Assembly (NCBI RefSeq): GCF_001570725.1
Contig: NZ_BCNV01000001.1
Location: forward strand, 310,001 to 374,000
Reading direction: 5' to 3'
Length of the DNA: 64,000 nucleotides
From: Paenibacillus amylolyticus
GTDB taxonomy: Bacteria; Bacillota; Bacilli; Paenibacillales; Paenibacillaceae
The notes under the pieces are model-generated. The model was not told the DNA's origin. It was given only the letters and a program-made list of their open reading frames with translations, and made no database searches. Positions 42,969-51,100 of the stretch are shown one piece after another; position 1 is the stretch's first letter; each line of letters begins with the position of its first letter. Both the position numbers and the translations under genes were made by a program.

Positions 42969-44033
42969 ATGCAGACGAGGAAGAAGAAATCCATACTCTT
43001 ATATGTTACCCTCATGCTTCTGCTCGTCTGCATGACCGCTGGATGCAGCAAGCAGGAGGAGTCAAGCGAACAGAACGAGTCCTCAGGTAACGATTCATCC
43101 AACACGCTGGTAATCGGTGCTTATAGTGTAGCGAAAGACGCTGTAGGTGAGTTGCTACCCAAGTTCCAGGAGGAGTGGAAAGCGAAGACTGGACAGACGA
43201 TTAACTTCCAGGAATCCTATGAAGCTTCGGGAACACAGGCAAGAGCCATTGTAGGTGGATTCGAGGCTGACGTGGCCTTGCTCGCGATGGAGAGTGATAT
43301 CGACAAGCTGGTCAAAGCCGACTTGGTTAGCTCCGATTGGAAACAGACCCCTAATGAGGGCATGATTACTCGTTCGATTGTTGTTCTAGGAACAAGAGCA
43401 GGCAACCCGCTGGGAATTCGTGATTTTCAGGATTTAACGAAGCCGGGAGTAAAGGTACTCTACCCCAATCCAAAGACATCCGGGGGCGCGCAATGGGATA
43501 TTAATGCCATTTACGGTGCCGGGCTGAAACTGTCGGAGGAGCAAGAGGGGAAGAAAGATCCTGCCGCAGCCAAGGCTTTTCTCGAACAGGTACATCGCAA
43601 CGTTGAATCATTGGACAAGAGTGGTCGCTCTTCGATGGCGGCATTCGAGTATGGTGTGGGTGATGTGATCGTCACGTATGAAAATGAATTACTTGCCCGG
43701 ATTGCCAAAGGTGTAGATTATGACATCGTCGTTCCGAAAAATACAATCCTGATTGAGAACCCGGCAGTCGTGGTGAATAAATATGCTGACAAACACGGGA
43801 ATCGTGAACTGGCGGAAGCCTTTGTCGCCTATCTGCGTACACCGGAAGCACAGCATATTTTTGCCAAGCATGGTTTTCGTTCAGTAGATCCGGATGTATT
43901 TGCTCAGACGGAGTCCACATTTCCAACGCCTGAAGGATTATTTGATATCACCTATCTGGGTGGATGGGACGAGGTACGCAGTACGTTGTACTCCAAACGC
44001 GGGGTGTGGTATCAGGTGCTCGCGGGAATATGA
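42969..44033 (+). CDS. sbp: Sulfate/thiosulfate-binding lipoprotein (Sbp/CysP)
   Basis: 354 residues. The signal ends in the lipobox MTAGC, then an acidic Ser/Glu linker. The binding domain starts TLVIGAYSVAKDAVGELLPK and contains ESYEASGTQARAIVGGFEAD and NPKTSGGAQWDINAIYG, the usual sulfate-contact loops. It is the last gene of the operon, whereas it is usually first. ATG at 42969 follows AAAGGGG. Confidence 0.94.
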   Translation: MQTRKKKSILLYVTLMLLLVCMTAGCSKQEESSEQNESSGNDSSNTLVIGAYSVAKDAVGELLPKFQEEWKAKTGQTINFQESYEASGTQARAIVGGFEADVALLAMESDIDKLVKADLVSSDWKQTPNEGMITRSIVVLGTRAGNPLGIRDFQDLTKPGVKVLYPNPKTSGGAQWDINAIYGAGLKLSEEQEGKKDPAAAKAFLEQVHRNVESLDKSGRSSMAAFEYGVGDVIVTYENELLARIAKGVDYDIVVPKNTILIENPAVVVNKYADKHGNRELAEAFVAYLRTPEAQHIFAKHGFRSVDPDVFAQTESTFPTPEGLFDITYLGGWDEVRSTLYSKRGVWYQVLAGI

Positions 44034-44077
44034 GTATTGATGATGCAATTGAATAGGTAAACGTATATGTTCATACT

Positions 44078-44116
44078 AAACCTTCATTTCAATGGAAGTC
44101 GAGATGGAGGTTTTTT
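44078..44116 (+). terminator. Terminator of the sulfate operon
   Basis: AAACCTTCAT (44078-44087) pairs with ATGGAGGTTT (44104-44113), one G-T pair, followed by T-run. Confidence 0.8.
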
Positions 44117-44190
44117 ACTGTCAAAAGGATATAATAGAGGTATACTTAGTCATGATTGTTACATAGTATCTGCAGGAAGGTGTGAGTTGG

Positions 44191-44637
44191 ATGAGTTCAG
44201 AGATCAAATTATCTCAAAGTACAGCGATTCGACTGGAGCAGGCCCGTGGTAAGGGAATGCCTGAGGAAGAAATTTTGAAAGCTATTCAAGCGAAGGACAT
44301 TTCCGCTTTTGACGCCGTGTCTGAAGAGGAATACCGATATAACGAATTTTTCTCCTATGCGGACGAGCACGGTGAAAATTTGGAGGCAGCAGTGAAAGAC
44401 GGCTACCGGATTACCTTTAACACGCGTGGTGGACTGGGAATCTGGTTGGAGAAGGCCTTTAAGGTGCAACCAGAGAAAGACTTCACGGTGGGTGAAGGAA
44501 TCGTCACGGGATTGCAGTTGAAACCGGAACAGGCAGATGTACTGGCAGAGCGACTTGCATCCAACTGGGTCATTACGGATTCGAAGGAAGTACCTGCAGG
44601 TCGGGAACTCACATTGAAGCTGCGGGCACTGGTGTAG
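44191..44637 (+). CDS. Hypothetical protein, unrecognised family
   Basis: 148 residues, hydrophilic, no signal or membrane segment. The N-terminal half is helical and acidic (ARGKGMPEEEILKAIQAKD); the C-terminal half looks like alternating strands (GYRITFNTRGGLGIWLEKAF, RELTLKLRALV). I do not recognise it. ATG at 44191 follows GGAAGGTG. A TATAAT at 44130 region suggests its own promoter. It stands alone between the sulfate operon terminator and a structured leader. Confidence 0.6.
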   Translation: MSSEIKLSQSTAIRLEQARGKGMPEEEILKAIQAKDISAFDAVSEEEYRYNEFFSYADEHGENLEAAVKDGYRITFNTRGGLGIWLEKAFKVQPEKDFTVGEGIVTGLQLKPEQADVLAERLASNWVITDSKEVPAGRELTLKLRALV

Positions 44638-44678
44638 TTCCAGAGCTGGGTTAATGTGACTTAAATCAATCGGGTCAT

Positions 44679-44867
44679 GGCCTGTGAAATATGGTAAGGC
44701 CTAATCTTCATGCGGGCGACTCGGCTTATAAGCGGGCACACCAGATGTGGATGAGCGCAAGCTCCCGATGGAGCGAAGCATGGAATTGTAAGTCTGACGG
44801 TGAACGGTCAGACTACGGACTATCCCGAATTGCAGTGGAGAACTGCAGCGGGATGGTCTTTTTTTTT
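44679..44867 (+). ncRNA. Structured leader RNA ending in a terminator, upstream of the MBL gene
   Basis: In order: GGCCT/AGGCC hairpin (44679-44701), GAGC-GCAA-GCTC with a GNRA loop (44754-44765 region), AGTCTGAC/GTCAGACT (44791-44814), then a strong terminator in which GGACTATCCCG (44817-44827) pairs with CGGGATGGTCT (44849-44859), with an inner GCAGT/ACTGC and a run of nine Ts. It ends 59 bp before the TTG start of the MBL gene. I could not match it to a known riboswitch or T-box class. Confidence 0.6.
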
Positions 44868-44925
44868 GCAAAAACAAAGGTGTACGATTACAATCTACAT
44901 ATCATTAATTCAGGGGGAATGCGGA

Positions 44926-45711
44926 TTGAATCAGCTAACATTTCTGGGCACTGGCGATGCGATGGGCGTTCCACGTGTGTATTGCGATTGCGAAGTATGT
45001 ACAGAGGCGAGGCTTACGGGAGAAAATAGACGGAAACGCTCTACTGTTCTGATTGACAGTGGCGATGGTGCTAGCGAAGGATTCATGATTGACTGCGGGC
45101 CGGACTGGAGATCACAGATGGAGGATCAGGGATTGCGTATGGTGCATACGCTGCTCATCACGCATGCTCATTTTGACCATATTGGAGGATTGCCGGAATG
45201 GGCAGATGCATGCCGCTGGCTGGGTGTGAAGGGACGTTTATATGCACCACGTGAAGTGATTGCTACCATTCAGGGACAGTTTCCCTGGTTGGGGCGTCAT
45301 ATGGACTATCTGGAAACAGATGATGATATTGAACTCGGCGGCTGGAGCGTGCATTCCTGGAAAGTGTGCCATGGGCATAATGGGTATTCATACGCGTATC
45401 GGCTGGATCGAGGCGGGTATAGCTGGGCGTACTGCTCAGATGCTATTGACCTGAAGGCCACTGAGAAAAAGCCGTTGCACGGATTGGATATGCTGGTGCT
45501 CGGAACGAGCTTTGTGCATGAGCTTGCGGAATTCTCGACACGTTCCGTGTACGATATGCGTGAAGCACAGGAGCTGCTAAGGGAGCTGAAACCGGGTCAT
45601 ACCTATTTTACACATATGTCCCATGACGTTGATGTACGGCAGAATTACAAGCTGGATCAAGGCATTACGATTGCTCTTGCCGGGATGAGGGTGCCGCTCG
45701 GAACCTTATAG
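44926..45711 (+). CDS. MBL-fold metallo-hydrolase (PhnP-like)
   Basis: 261 residues. The metal site THAHFDHIGGL and later ligands (CHGHNGYSYAY, YCSDAID, FTHMSHDV) define a metallo-beta-lactamase fold; the N-terminus LTFLGTGDAMGVPRVYCDCE with two nearby cysteines resembles PhnP cyclic phosphodiesterases. No phosphonate genes are nearby. The start is TTG at 44926, eight bases after GGGGG, downstream of a structured leader RNA with a terminator. Confidence 0.88.
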   Translation: MNQLTFLGTGDAMGVPRVYCDCEVCTEARLTGENRRKRSTVLIDSGDGASEGFMIDCGPDWRSQMEDQGLRMVHTLLITHAHFDHIGGLPEWADACRWLGVKGRLYAPREVIATIQGQFPWLGRHMDYLETDDDIELGGWSVHSWKVCHGHNGYSYAYRLDRGGYSWAYCSDAIDLKATEKKPLHGLDMLVLGTSFVHELAEFSTRSVYDMREAQELLRELKPGHTYFTHMSHDVDVRQNYKLDQGITIALAGMRVPLGTL

Positions 45712-45847
45712 CTAGAAACGATTGTGTAACTCAACTTAATGAGCGTAACAAAAATAACTTCAGAAGAGCGTATCCTTTGGAGGAGGTTCTTCGTTTACAT
45801 AGTGTAAGTCAAAATCAATCAGGAACCAGCAAAGGGGGGCCCCCAAG

Positions 45848-46720
45848 ATGGCCTTTGTGAAGTCCGTGGATTGCAGAATCAACAGACCACATGATGATGG
45901 TAAAAAAGATAAATCCGATATTGAATCCGGTGGTAACGCCGGAAAAAATCAATTGAACCAAAGCATCCATACCGTATTACCTGACCTGATGGGATCGTTG
46001 TATGCGTATTGTTTATCACTGACGAAATCAGTTCCAGACACGGAAGATCTGGTTCAGGAGACCTGTCTCAAAGTATTGTCGTCGAGTGGAGTTGGATCTT
46101 CCGGGATGAATAAAGATATAAACTGGGAAGCTTATCTGATCCGTATTGCACGCAACAGCTGGATTGATATCTTACGTCAGCGGGAGAGATTAGCATATAA
46201 ACTGGATAGCTTGAAGCCGCTTCTGCACGAGATGGAGGAGGAAAGACGATTCGAGGAGTTGGAGTCTGCTGTTCAACTTCTTGTAGATAAGCTACCACCG
46301 TGGCAGCGAGTGATATATGTATTACGTGAATTAATGGGTTATAAGGCGGCAGAGACTGCGGAAATGCTGGATACGACAGAAGGCGCTGTGAAAGCGGCGT
46401 TAAGTCGTGCCCGCTCTGCCATAGCTGAAGTGAGGCACAGGTTGGAACGATCGGACGCTGAATTGCAGTATGAAGCAGGCGCAGTGGAGGACAATCGGGA
46501 GGAACTGCGCAGCTATTTGCTGGCATTTCGTAATGGAGATACAGCTCGAATCATTGATCTGTGCCTGAATCGGACTGATGATCCGATGGCTGTGGCGGGT
46601 ACTATTTTGCAGCAGGCTTTGCCGTCTCCATCCATGCAGCCAATGATGTACAGGTACTCCACTTCTAGTATGAACTCGCTGTCGTATGGAGGTGGGTACA
46701 CGGTCAACATGGTTGCCTAA
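45848..46720 (+). CDS. ECF-type sigma factor with C-terminal extension
   Basis: 290 residues. Sigma region 2 lies at about 48-115 (YAYCLSLTKSVPDTEDLVQE), region 4 at about 145-200 (KLPPWQRVIYVLRELMGYKA, then AALSRARSAIAEV). About 90 residues follow, including a Met/Ser-rich tail ending YTVNMVA, reminiscent of ECF factors with C-terminal regulatory parts. No anti-sigma gene is adjacent; instead a clpP paralogue starts 18 bp downstream. ATG at 45848 follows AAAGGGGGG. Confidence 0.85.
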   Translation: MAFVKSVDCRINRPHDDGKKDKSDIESGGNAGKNQLNQSIHTVLPDLMGSLYAYCLSLTKSVPDTEDLVQETCLKVLSSSGVGSSGMNKDINWEAYLIRIARNSWIDILRQRERLAYKLDSLKPLLHEMEEERRFEELESAVQLLVDKLPPWQRVIYVLRELMGYKAAETAEMLDTTEGAVKAALSRARSAIAEVRHRLERSDAELQYEAGAVEDNREELRSYLLAFRNGDTARIIDLCLNRTDDPMAVAGTILQQALPSPSMQPMMYRYSTSSMNSLSYGGGYTVNMVA

Positions 46721-46738
46721 ACCGAGGAGGCGACACAC

Positions 46739-47320
46739 ATGAATGTAGTACCCTATGTGGTGGAACAGACAGCTCGCGGAGAACGGAGCTATGATATTTA
46801 CTCTCGTTTGCTCAAAGACCGGATTATTATGGTGTCCGGAGAGATTGAGGATCAGATGGCAAATGCCATTGTGGCTCAGTTATTATTTTTGACTGCAGAG
46901 GATCCAGAGAAGGACATCCAGATGTATATCAACAGCCCTGGTGGGTCGGTGACTGCGGGGTTCTCGATCTATGACACGATGCAATTCGTGAAGCCGGATA
47001 TCTCCACGATCTGTACAGGTATGGCGGCGAGCTTTGGCACGATTTTGCTGGTGGGTGGAACAAAAGGCAAGCGTATGGCGCTGCCCAACAGTGAGATTAT
47101 GATCCATCAGCCACATGGCGGCACGCGAGGGCAGGCATCCGATATGCTGATTCATGCTAACCGCATCATTCAACACCGTCAACGCCTTAACAAGCTGTTA
47201 GCCGATCATACAGGGCAGTCGATTGAGCGGATTGAGAAGGACTCGGATCGAGATTATTTCCTGACCGCTGCTGAAGCAGTCGAATATGGATTGGTGGATA
47301 AGGTCATATCCAGCTCATAA
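46739..47320 (+). CDS. ClpP-family serine protease (paralogue)
   Basis: 193 residues. The catalytic triad is intact: Ser98 in GMAASFG, His123 in MIHQPHGG, Asp172 in DRDYF. Around the active site it differs from the house-keeping ClpP type (SFGTILL for the usual SMGAFLL), so it is probably a second ClpP. It is translated right after the sigma factor (GAGGAGG site), suggesting regulated proteolysis of that factor or its partner; this is inference. Confidence 0.92.
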   Translation: MNVVPYVVEQTARGERSYDIYSRLLKDRIIMVSGEIEDQMANAIVAQLLFLTAEDPEKDIQMYINSPGGSVTAGFSIYDTMQFVKPDISTICTGMAASFGTILLVGGTKGKRMALPNSEIMIHQPHGGTRGQASDMLIHANRIIQHRQRLNKLLADHTGQSIERIEKDSDRDYFLTAAEAVEYGLVDKVISSS

Positions 47321-47364
47321 CAGTAGCCCGGAAGGTCATGTGACCTTTCGGACTTGATTAACCA

Positions 47365-47397
47365 AGAGGACGAACAGGAAACTGACGTCCTCTTTTT
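47365..47397 (+). terminator. Terminator after the clpP paralogue
   Basis: AGAGGACG (47365-47372) pairs with CGTCCTCT (47386-47393), followed by Ts. A separate hairpin CCGGAAGGTC/GACCTTTCGG precedes it. Confidence 0.9.
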
Positions 47398-47465
47398 GCC
47401 GTCCAGATTATTTAGCTAGCCGGTGTCTATGGATCGAATCAGAATAAGAAAAATTAAATAAAAAT

Positions 47466-47495
47466 TGACTAAGAGTAGGTATAGTGTATATATTA
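47466..47495 (+). promoter_or_regulatory. Promoter of the YtrA-type operon
   Basis: TTGACT (47466-47471), 18 bp, TATATT (47490-47495). The -10 and most of the spacer lie inside the palindrome at 47475-47517. Confidence 0.65.
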
Positions 47496-47517
47496 TATAT
47501 ATACACTATACCTACTG
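47475..47517. promoter_or_regulatory. 43-bp perfect palindromic operator
   Basis: Two 20-bp arms (left arm AGTAGGTATAGTGTATATAT) are exact reverse complements around TAT. It covers the promoter -10 and sits 32 bp before the regulator start. Palindromes of this kind are the known autoregulatory sites of the YtrA branch of GntR regulators. Confidence 0.85.
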
Positions 47518-47549
47518 AAAACTATGTAACATCATTGAGGTGAGAAAAG

Positions 47550-47924
47550 ATTAACATTTTAATATCCAATGCATCAAGCGATCCAATCTATATGCAGATT
47601 TTAACTCAGATTAGGCAAAGCATTTTGAGCGGAGAATTGGTTGCTGGAGATAGTCTTCCCTCCATTCGGCAGCTCGCCAAGGATCTGCAAGTGAGTGTCA
47701 TTACAACCAAACGTGTCTATGAAGAGCTGGAGAAAGAGAAACTGATCGATTCGGTTGTAGGCAAAGGGAGCTTTGTATCCGGAGCCAATCAGGACTTTAT
47801 TCGGGAGCGGCGGATGAAACAATTGGAAGAGAAGATACTTGAAGTGATTCGTGAGAGCAAAGAACTGGGCATGAGTTCACAGGATGTAATCCATCATCTT
47901 ACATTGTTGTATGAGGAGGAATAA
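47550..47924 (+). CDS. GntR-family (YtrA branch) transcriptional regulator, apparent ATT start
   Basis: 124 residues when begun at ATT (47550). The HTH is RQSILSGELVAGDSLPSIRQ and LAKDLQVSVITTKRVYEELE, with only a short C-terminal tail, the YtrA type. The reading frame before the first ATG (47592) encodes NILISNASSDPIY, the conserved YtrA N-terminus, and GAGGTG lies seven bases before ATT; no ATG, GTG or TTG occurs there. It probably represses itself and the downstream ABC exporter through the 43-bp palindrome. Confidence 0.85.
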   Translation: MNILISNASSDPIYMQILTQIRQSILSGELVAGDSLPSIRQLAKDLQVSVITTKRVYEELEKEKLIDSVVGKGSFVSGANQDFIRERRMKQLEEKILEVIRESKELGMSSQDVIHHLTLLYEEE

Positions 47925-47929
47925 GCATA

Positions 47930-48796
47930 ATGAACGCTATCGAATTACGTAATGTAACCAAAATCTATCCCTTATTTAAAGTAGATAATGTATCTCTAGA
48001 TGTGAAAAAAGGATATATCACGGGACTTATTGGTCCGAATGGGGCGGGAAAGAGTACCCTGATCAAAATGATTACGGGCCTGATCCATCCCGATAAGGGG
48101 AGCCTCAAGACATTGGGCAGTGAGATGCCCAATCAGGAAGTTGACATCAAGCAACGCCTTGGCATTGTGTCCGATGAATGTTTTTACTATGAGCATCTAA
48201 CGATCCGGGAGATGACACGAATGATTGCTCCTTTTTACACGAAATGGGACGATAAAGCGTTCAATGATTACCTGGATCAGTTCGAACTGTCTCCCAAAAA
48301 GAAGATCCAGGACCTTTCCAAAGGCATGAAGATAAAGTATTCTCTCGCCGTAGCTTTGTCACATGAAGCGGATCTGCTGATTATGGATGAACCGACATCC
48401 GGGCTTGATCCTGTGTTTCGGCGGGAACTGCTCGATCTGCTTGCGGACATGATACAGGACGAAACAAGATCCATTATTTTCTCGACGCATATTACGACGG
48501 ATCTGGAACGTATTGCAGACTACATTACGTTTATTCATCAAGGAAAACTGGTGTTCAATGAAGCCAAAGATGATGTGCTAGAAAGGTATACGATTGTAAA
48601 AGGGGATATGGATCTGCTTGATTCCGATGTTCGGAAGCATTTCATCGGAATACGCGAGACAGCCGTTGGTTTTGAAGCATTGTCGGATCATAAGGCAGAG
48701 GCAGAACAGTTATTTGGTAGGCTTGCTCTTTTACAAAGACCTACGTTGGAAGACCTCATTTATTTTACGGCGAAGGGAGGACGCAAATATGCTTAA
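47930..48796 (+). CDS. ABC transporter ATP-binding protein
   Basis: 288 residues. Walker A GPNGAGKST, signature LSKGMKIKYSLAVALS and Walker B LLIMDEPTSGLDP are present; the C-terminal 70 residues are the extension seen in YtrB/BcrA-type exporters. It is 5 bp after the regulator gene and overlaps the permease gene by 8 bp. With that permease it forms an exporter whose substrate is unknown; YtrA-linked exporters respond to cell-wall antibiotics in Bacillus. Confidence 0.93.
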   Translation: MNAIELRNVTKIYPLFKVDNVSLDVKKGYITGLIGPNGAGKSTLIKMITGLIHPDKGSLKTLGSEMPNQEVDIKQRLGIVSDECFYYEHLTIREMTRMIAPFYTKWDDKAFNDYLDQFELSPKKKIQDLSKGMKIKYSLAVALSHEADLLIMDEPTSGLDPVFRRELLDLLADMIQDETRSIIFSTHITTDLERIADYITFIHQGKLVFNEAKDDVLERYTIVKGDMDLLDSDVRKHFIGIRETAVGFEALSDHKAEAEQLFGRLALLQRPTLEDLIYFTAKGGRKYA

Positions 48797-49415
48797 CCTG
48801 CTTCGTAAAGACTTCATTGTGCTGAAAAGTTCATTGTGGACGATTGGATTATACCTGGTGGTATTTAGTCTCGCCTTTATACCACAGAGTGAAATGTCGA
48901 TGTATTTTGTAGGCATCTACACAGCCTTTGGTTCGGTTATGCTAGCAACTATGATTGATATCAAGAACCATAATCATAATTTTCTGGTCACGCTCCCGGT
49001 TAGCCGCAAACAGATTGTGAAGGCCAAGTACCTCTCTGCTATAGTCTATACATTTTTTGGGGTGCTCGCGTCGTACGGAATTCACGAGCTTGTGAACCTG
49101 AATTATCCTGAACTGAACAAACCGAATTATTCACTTATGGATATTGCCGTTTCCGTAGGCATGGTGCTTGTGCTAGTCTCCATATACATGCCTCTATTCT
49201 ACGGACTTAGCAAAAAAGGGGCAGGTATCATCAATGCGATATTCATGGTCTGCATGATTATACTGGCGCAACCCGTTGCGTACCTCATGAGTATGGTCAA
49301 CGAGAACGGCATGATTACCACAACGACAATGGCATTGGTTTCTGTAGGCATTATAGGTTTGTTTGTAGTGTCTTATCTTATTACAATCCGCCTGTTTGCA
49401 AGAAAAGACCTTTAA
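48789..49415 (+). CDS. ABC-2 type transporter permease
   Basis: 208 residues with about six hydrophobic helices starting near residue 17 (LWTIGLYLVVFSLAFI). ATG at 48789 follows GAAGGGAGG; the upstream frame (from 48618) is a shadow of the ATPase gene. The size and the SRKQIVKAKYLSAIVY loop match ABC-2 permeases of YtrA-controlled exporters. Confidence 0.9.
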   Translation: MLNLLRKDFIVLKSSLWTIGLYLVVFSLAFIPQSEMSMYFVGIYTAFGSVMLATMIDIKNHNHNFLVTLPVSRKQIVKAKYLSAIVYTFFGVLASYGIHELVNLNYPELNKPNYSLMDIAVSVGMVLVLVSIYMPLFYGLSKKGAGIINAIFMVCMIILAQPVAYLMSMVNENGMITTTTMALVSVGIIGLFVVSYLITIRLFARKDL

Positions 49416-49450
49416 GCACAGAGCGGGTGCAAGGTAGAGAATATAGAAGA

Positions 49451-49488
49451 CCAAAAGTAAAGTCGCCATAAGGCGACTTTACTTTTGG
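49451..49488. terminator. Perfect 17-bp bidirectional terminator
   Basis: CCAAAAGTAAAGTCGCC (49451-49467) and its exact complement (49472-49488) enclose ATAA. It separates the exporter operon and the convergent MocR gene. Confidence 0.9.
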
Positions 49489-49558
49489 TGCAGCGATACG
49501 AGTTGCAAATTACACTTGATAATCTTCGGAGTGACGTCAGTTCCAGGAAATCCAAACC

Positions 49559-50980
49559 TTACATTTCTTTGGCCAGCGTAATGAGCCTGCTCATACCTTC
49601 CCGAATCTGTTGCTCATGGGCATAAGAGAAGGACAAACGCAGCTTGCGGTTAGCTGAATCGTCCGAAGAATCGAATACGGTTCCGGGGACAAAGGCAACG
49701 GATTGCTCCATGCATCGGTGAAGCAGTCGTCCTGTATCTACACCCTCCGGAAGCTCAACCCAAAAGTTGAGTCCACCCTCGGGGCGGGTCCACGTCCAGT
49801 CCGTTTCTAGAAGACATTGTTCCATTACTTCCATTCGAAGCTGGATGGCGGTCCGCAGCTTGGACAGATGCTGATGCATGCGTTCTGACTGAAAATAACG
49901 GAGAAAAAGCTTCTGGTTCAGAAGGGCTGTTCCGTTATCTGTCAGTGATTTTACAGCCTGTAGTCCTGGCATGAATCGTTGACGGCATATGATGGCTGCA
50001 ATTCGCAGCCCGGGTGCAACATACTTGCTGTAACTGCGAATGTACAGGGTGTGACCTGTGGTGTCGTAGGTGAAAATAGGTGCAGGAGGTTTCTCCTTAA
50101 AATAGATATCATAGGTGCTGTCGTCTTCGAGTAGAAAACAACCATACTGTTCTGCAAGTTCCGGTAACTGCTTGCGCTGTTCAACTGGAACATTAACGCC
50201 GGTCGGATTATGAAAGGTTGGTGTCGTATAGAATAAGCGTGGTTTCTCCGTTTTCATCAGATGCTCAATCTGCTCCAGATCATACCCATCGGGGTGAATA
50301 TCCGTAAAGATCAGACGGGCACCCTGTTTGCGGAAAATTTCCATTGCAGGGCCATACGTGGGCCTATCCATCAGAACACGATCACCGGGTCTGACCAGAC
50401 TGCGGGAGATTACATCGATGGCCTGCTGGGCACCCGAGGTAATGAGCACTTCGTCTGCCGAGAGATAGAAGCGTTCTTTCTTCGTTAAATGGCTTGCCAG
50501 CGCACTTCGCAATTCCAGATCTCCCTGAATTGTGGAATACGTGCCAAGCAAACGGGGATATTGATCCAGCAGATCACGCATCAGTTCACCCCAATAACGG
50601 TTGGGCAGCAGAGAGGGATCGATTAACGATTTGGAAAACTGGTATTCTGCTTCAAGGGACTGTACCCGTGCTAGTGAATCCCAATGCAGCCAGGCAGACA
50701 CAGCGGGATCATCCGCCTGATCTGTTACAGAAAATGGGGTTGCTGGACTGACATAATAGCCAGACTTGTCCTTCACATAAACATTCCCACGTTCTTTTAA
50801 CTCCTGATACGCTTTGAAAACGGTCAAGCGATGTACGCCGAGTAGCTCGGACAGGCTTCGTACAGATGGCAGTTTCTCATGTTCAGCCCACTCTCCCGCT
50901 TCTATACGCACAACGAGATAATGGATGACTTGCTCATATAGTTTCAGGCTGTTATCTGTCATCATCATGGTTTTGCCCAC
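49559..50980 (-). CDS. MocR-type (GntR-aminotransferase) regulator
   Basis: 473 residues. The N-terminal winged HTH (EHEKLPSVRSLSELLGVHRL) is joined to a class I aminotransferase domain; the PLP lysine is in YIRSYSKYVAPGLRI. MocR proteins use PLP and control amine, amino-acid or vitamin B6 genes. The start is uncertain: GTG at 50980 is ten bases after AAAGGAG; ATG at 50968 is farther. It is divergent from an EamA exporter, which is its likely target. Confidence 0.92.
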   Translation of the reverse strand: MGKTMMMTDNSLKLYEQVIHYLVVRIEAGEWAEHEKLPSVRSLSELLGVHRLTVFKAYQELKERGNVYVKDKSGYYVSPATPFSVTDQADDPAVSAWLHWDSLARVQSLEAEYQFSKSLIDPSLLPNRYWGELMRDLLDQYPRLLGTYSTIQGDLELRSALASHLTKKERFYLSADEVLITSGAQQAIDVISRSLVRPGDRVLMDRPTYGPAMEIFRKQGARLIFTDIHPDGYDLEQIEHLMKTEKPRLFYTTPTFHNPTGVNVPVEQRKQLPELAEQYGCFLLEDDSTYDIYFKEKPPAPIFTYDTTGHTLYIRSYSKYVAPGLRIAAIICRQRFMPGLQAVKSLTDNGTALLNQKLFLRYFQSERMHQHLSKLRTAIQLRMEVMEQCLLETDWTWTRPEGGLNFWVELPEGVDTGRLLHRCMEQSVAFVPGTVFDSSDDSANRKLRLSFSYAHEQQIREGMSRLITLAKEM

Positions 50981-51029
50981 CCGGCTCACACTCCTTTTGA
51001 ACACTATTGTAACAGCAAACGGAAGATAA

Positions 51030-51083
51030 CTGTTCTGTTTTGTTTATTCTGTTCTGTAGAGAGTGCTATATGATGGAGAACAG
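51030..51083. promoter_or_regulatory. Direct repeats in the MocR-EamA divergent region
   Basis: CTGTTCTGT occurs exactly at 51030-51038 and 51049-51057, 19 bp apart (about two helical turns), and an inverted partial copy GAGAACAG at 51076-51083. Direct repeats of this spacing are the usual MocR binding sites. Confidence 0.65.
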
Positions 51084-51100
51084 ATGAAGGAGGGGCTAGC

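Noticed and set aside
45721..45770. Fourth copy of the dispersed repeat upstream of the sigma-factor gene
   Set aside because: Only short stretches such as AAATAACTTCAGAAGAGCG resemble the family; too weak to list as a copy.
45822..45840. GGAACC just before the sigma-factor gene as an ECF -35 element
   Set aside because: It is too close to the ribosome site to leave room for a -10 and a start point.
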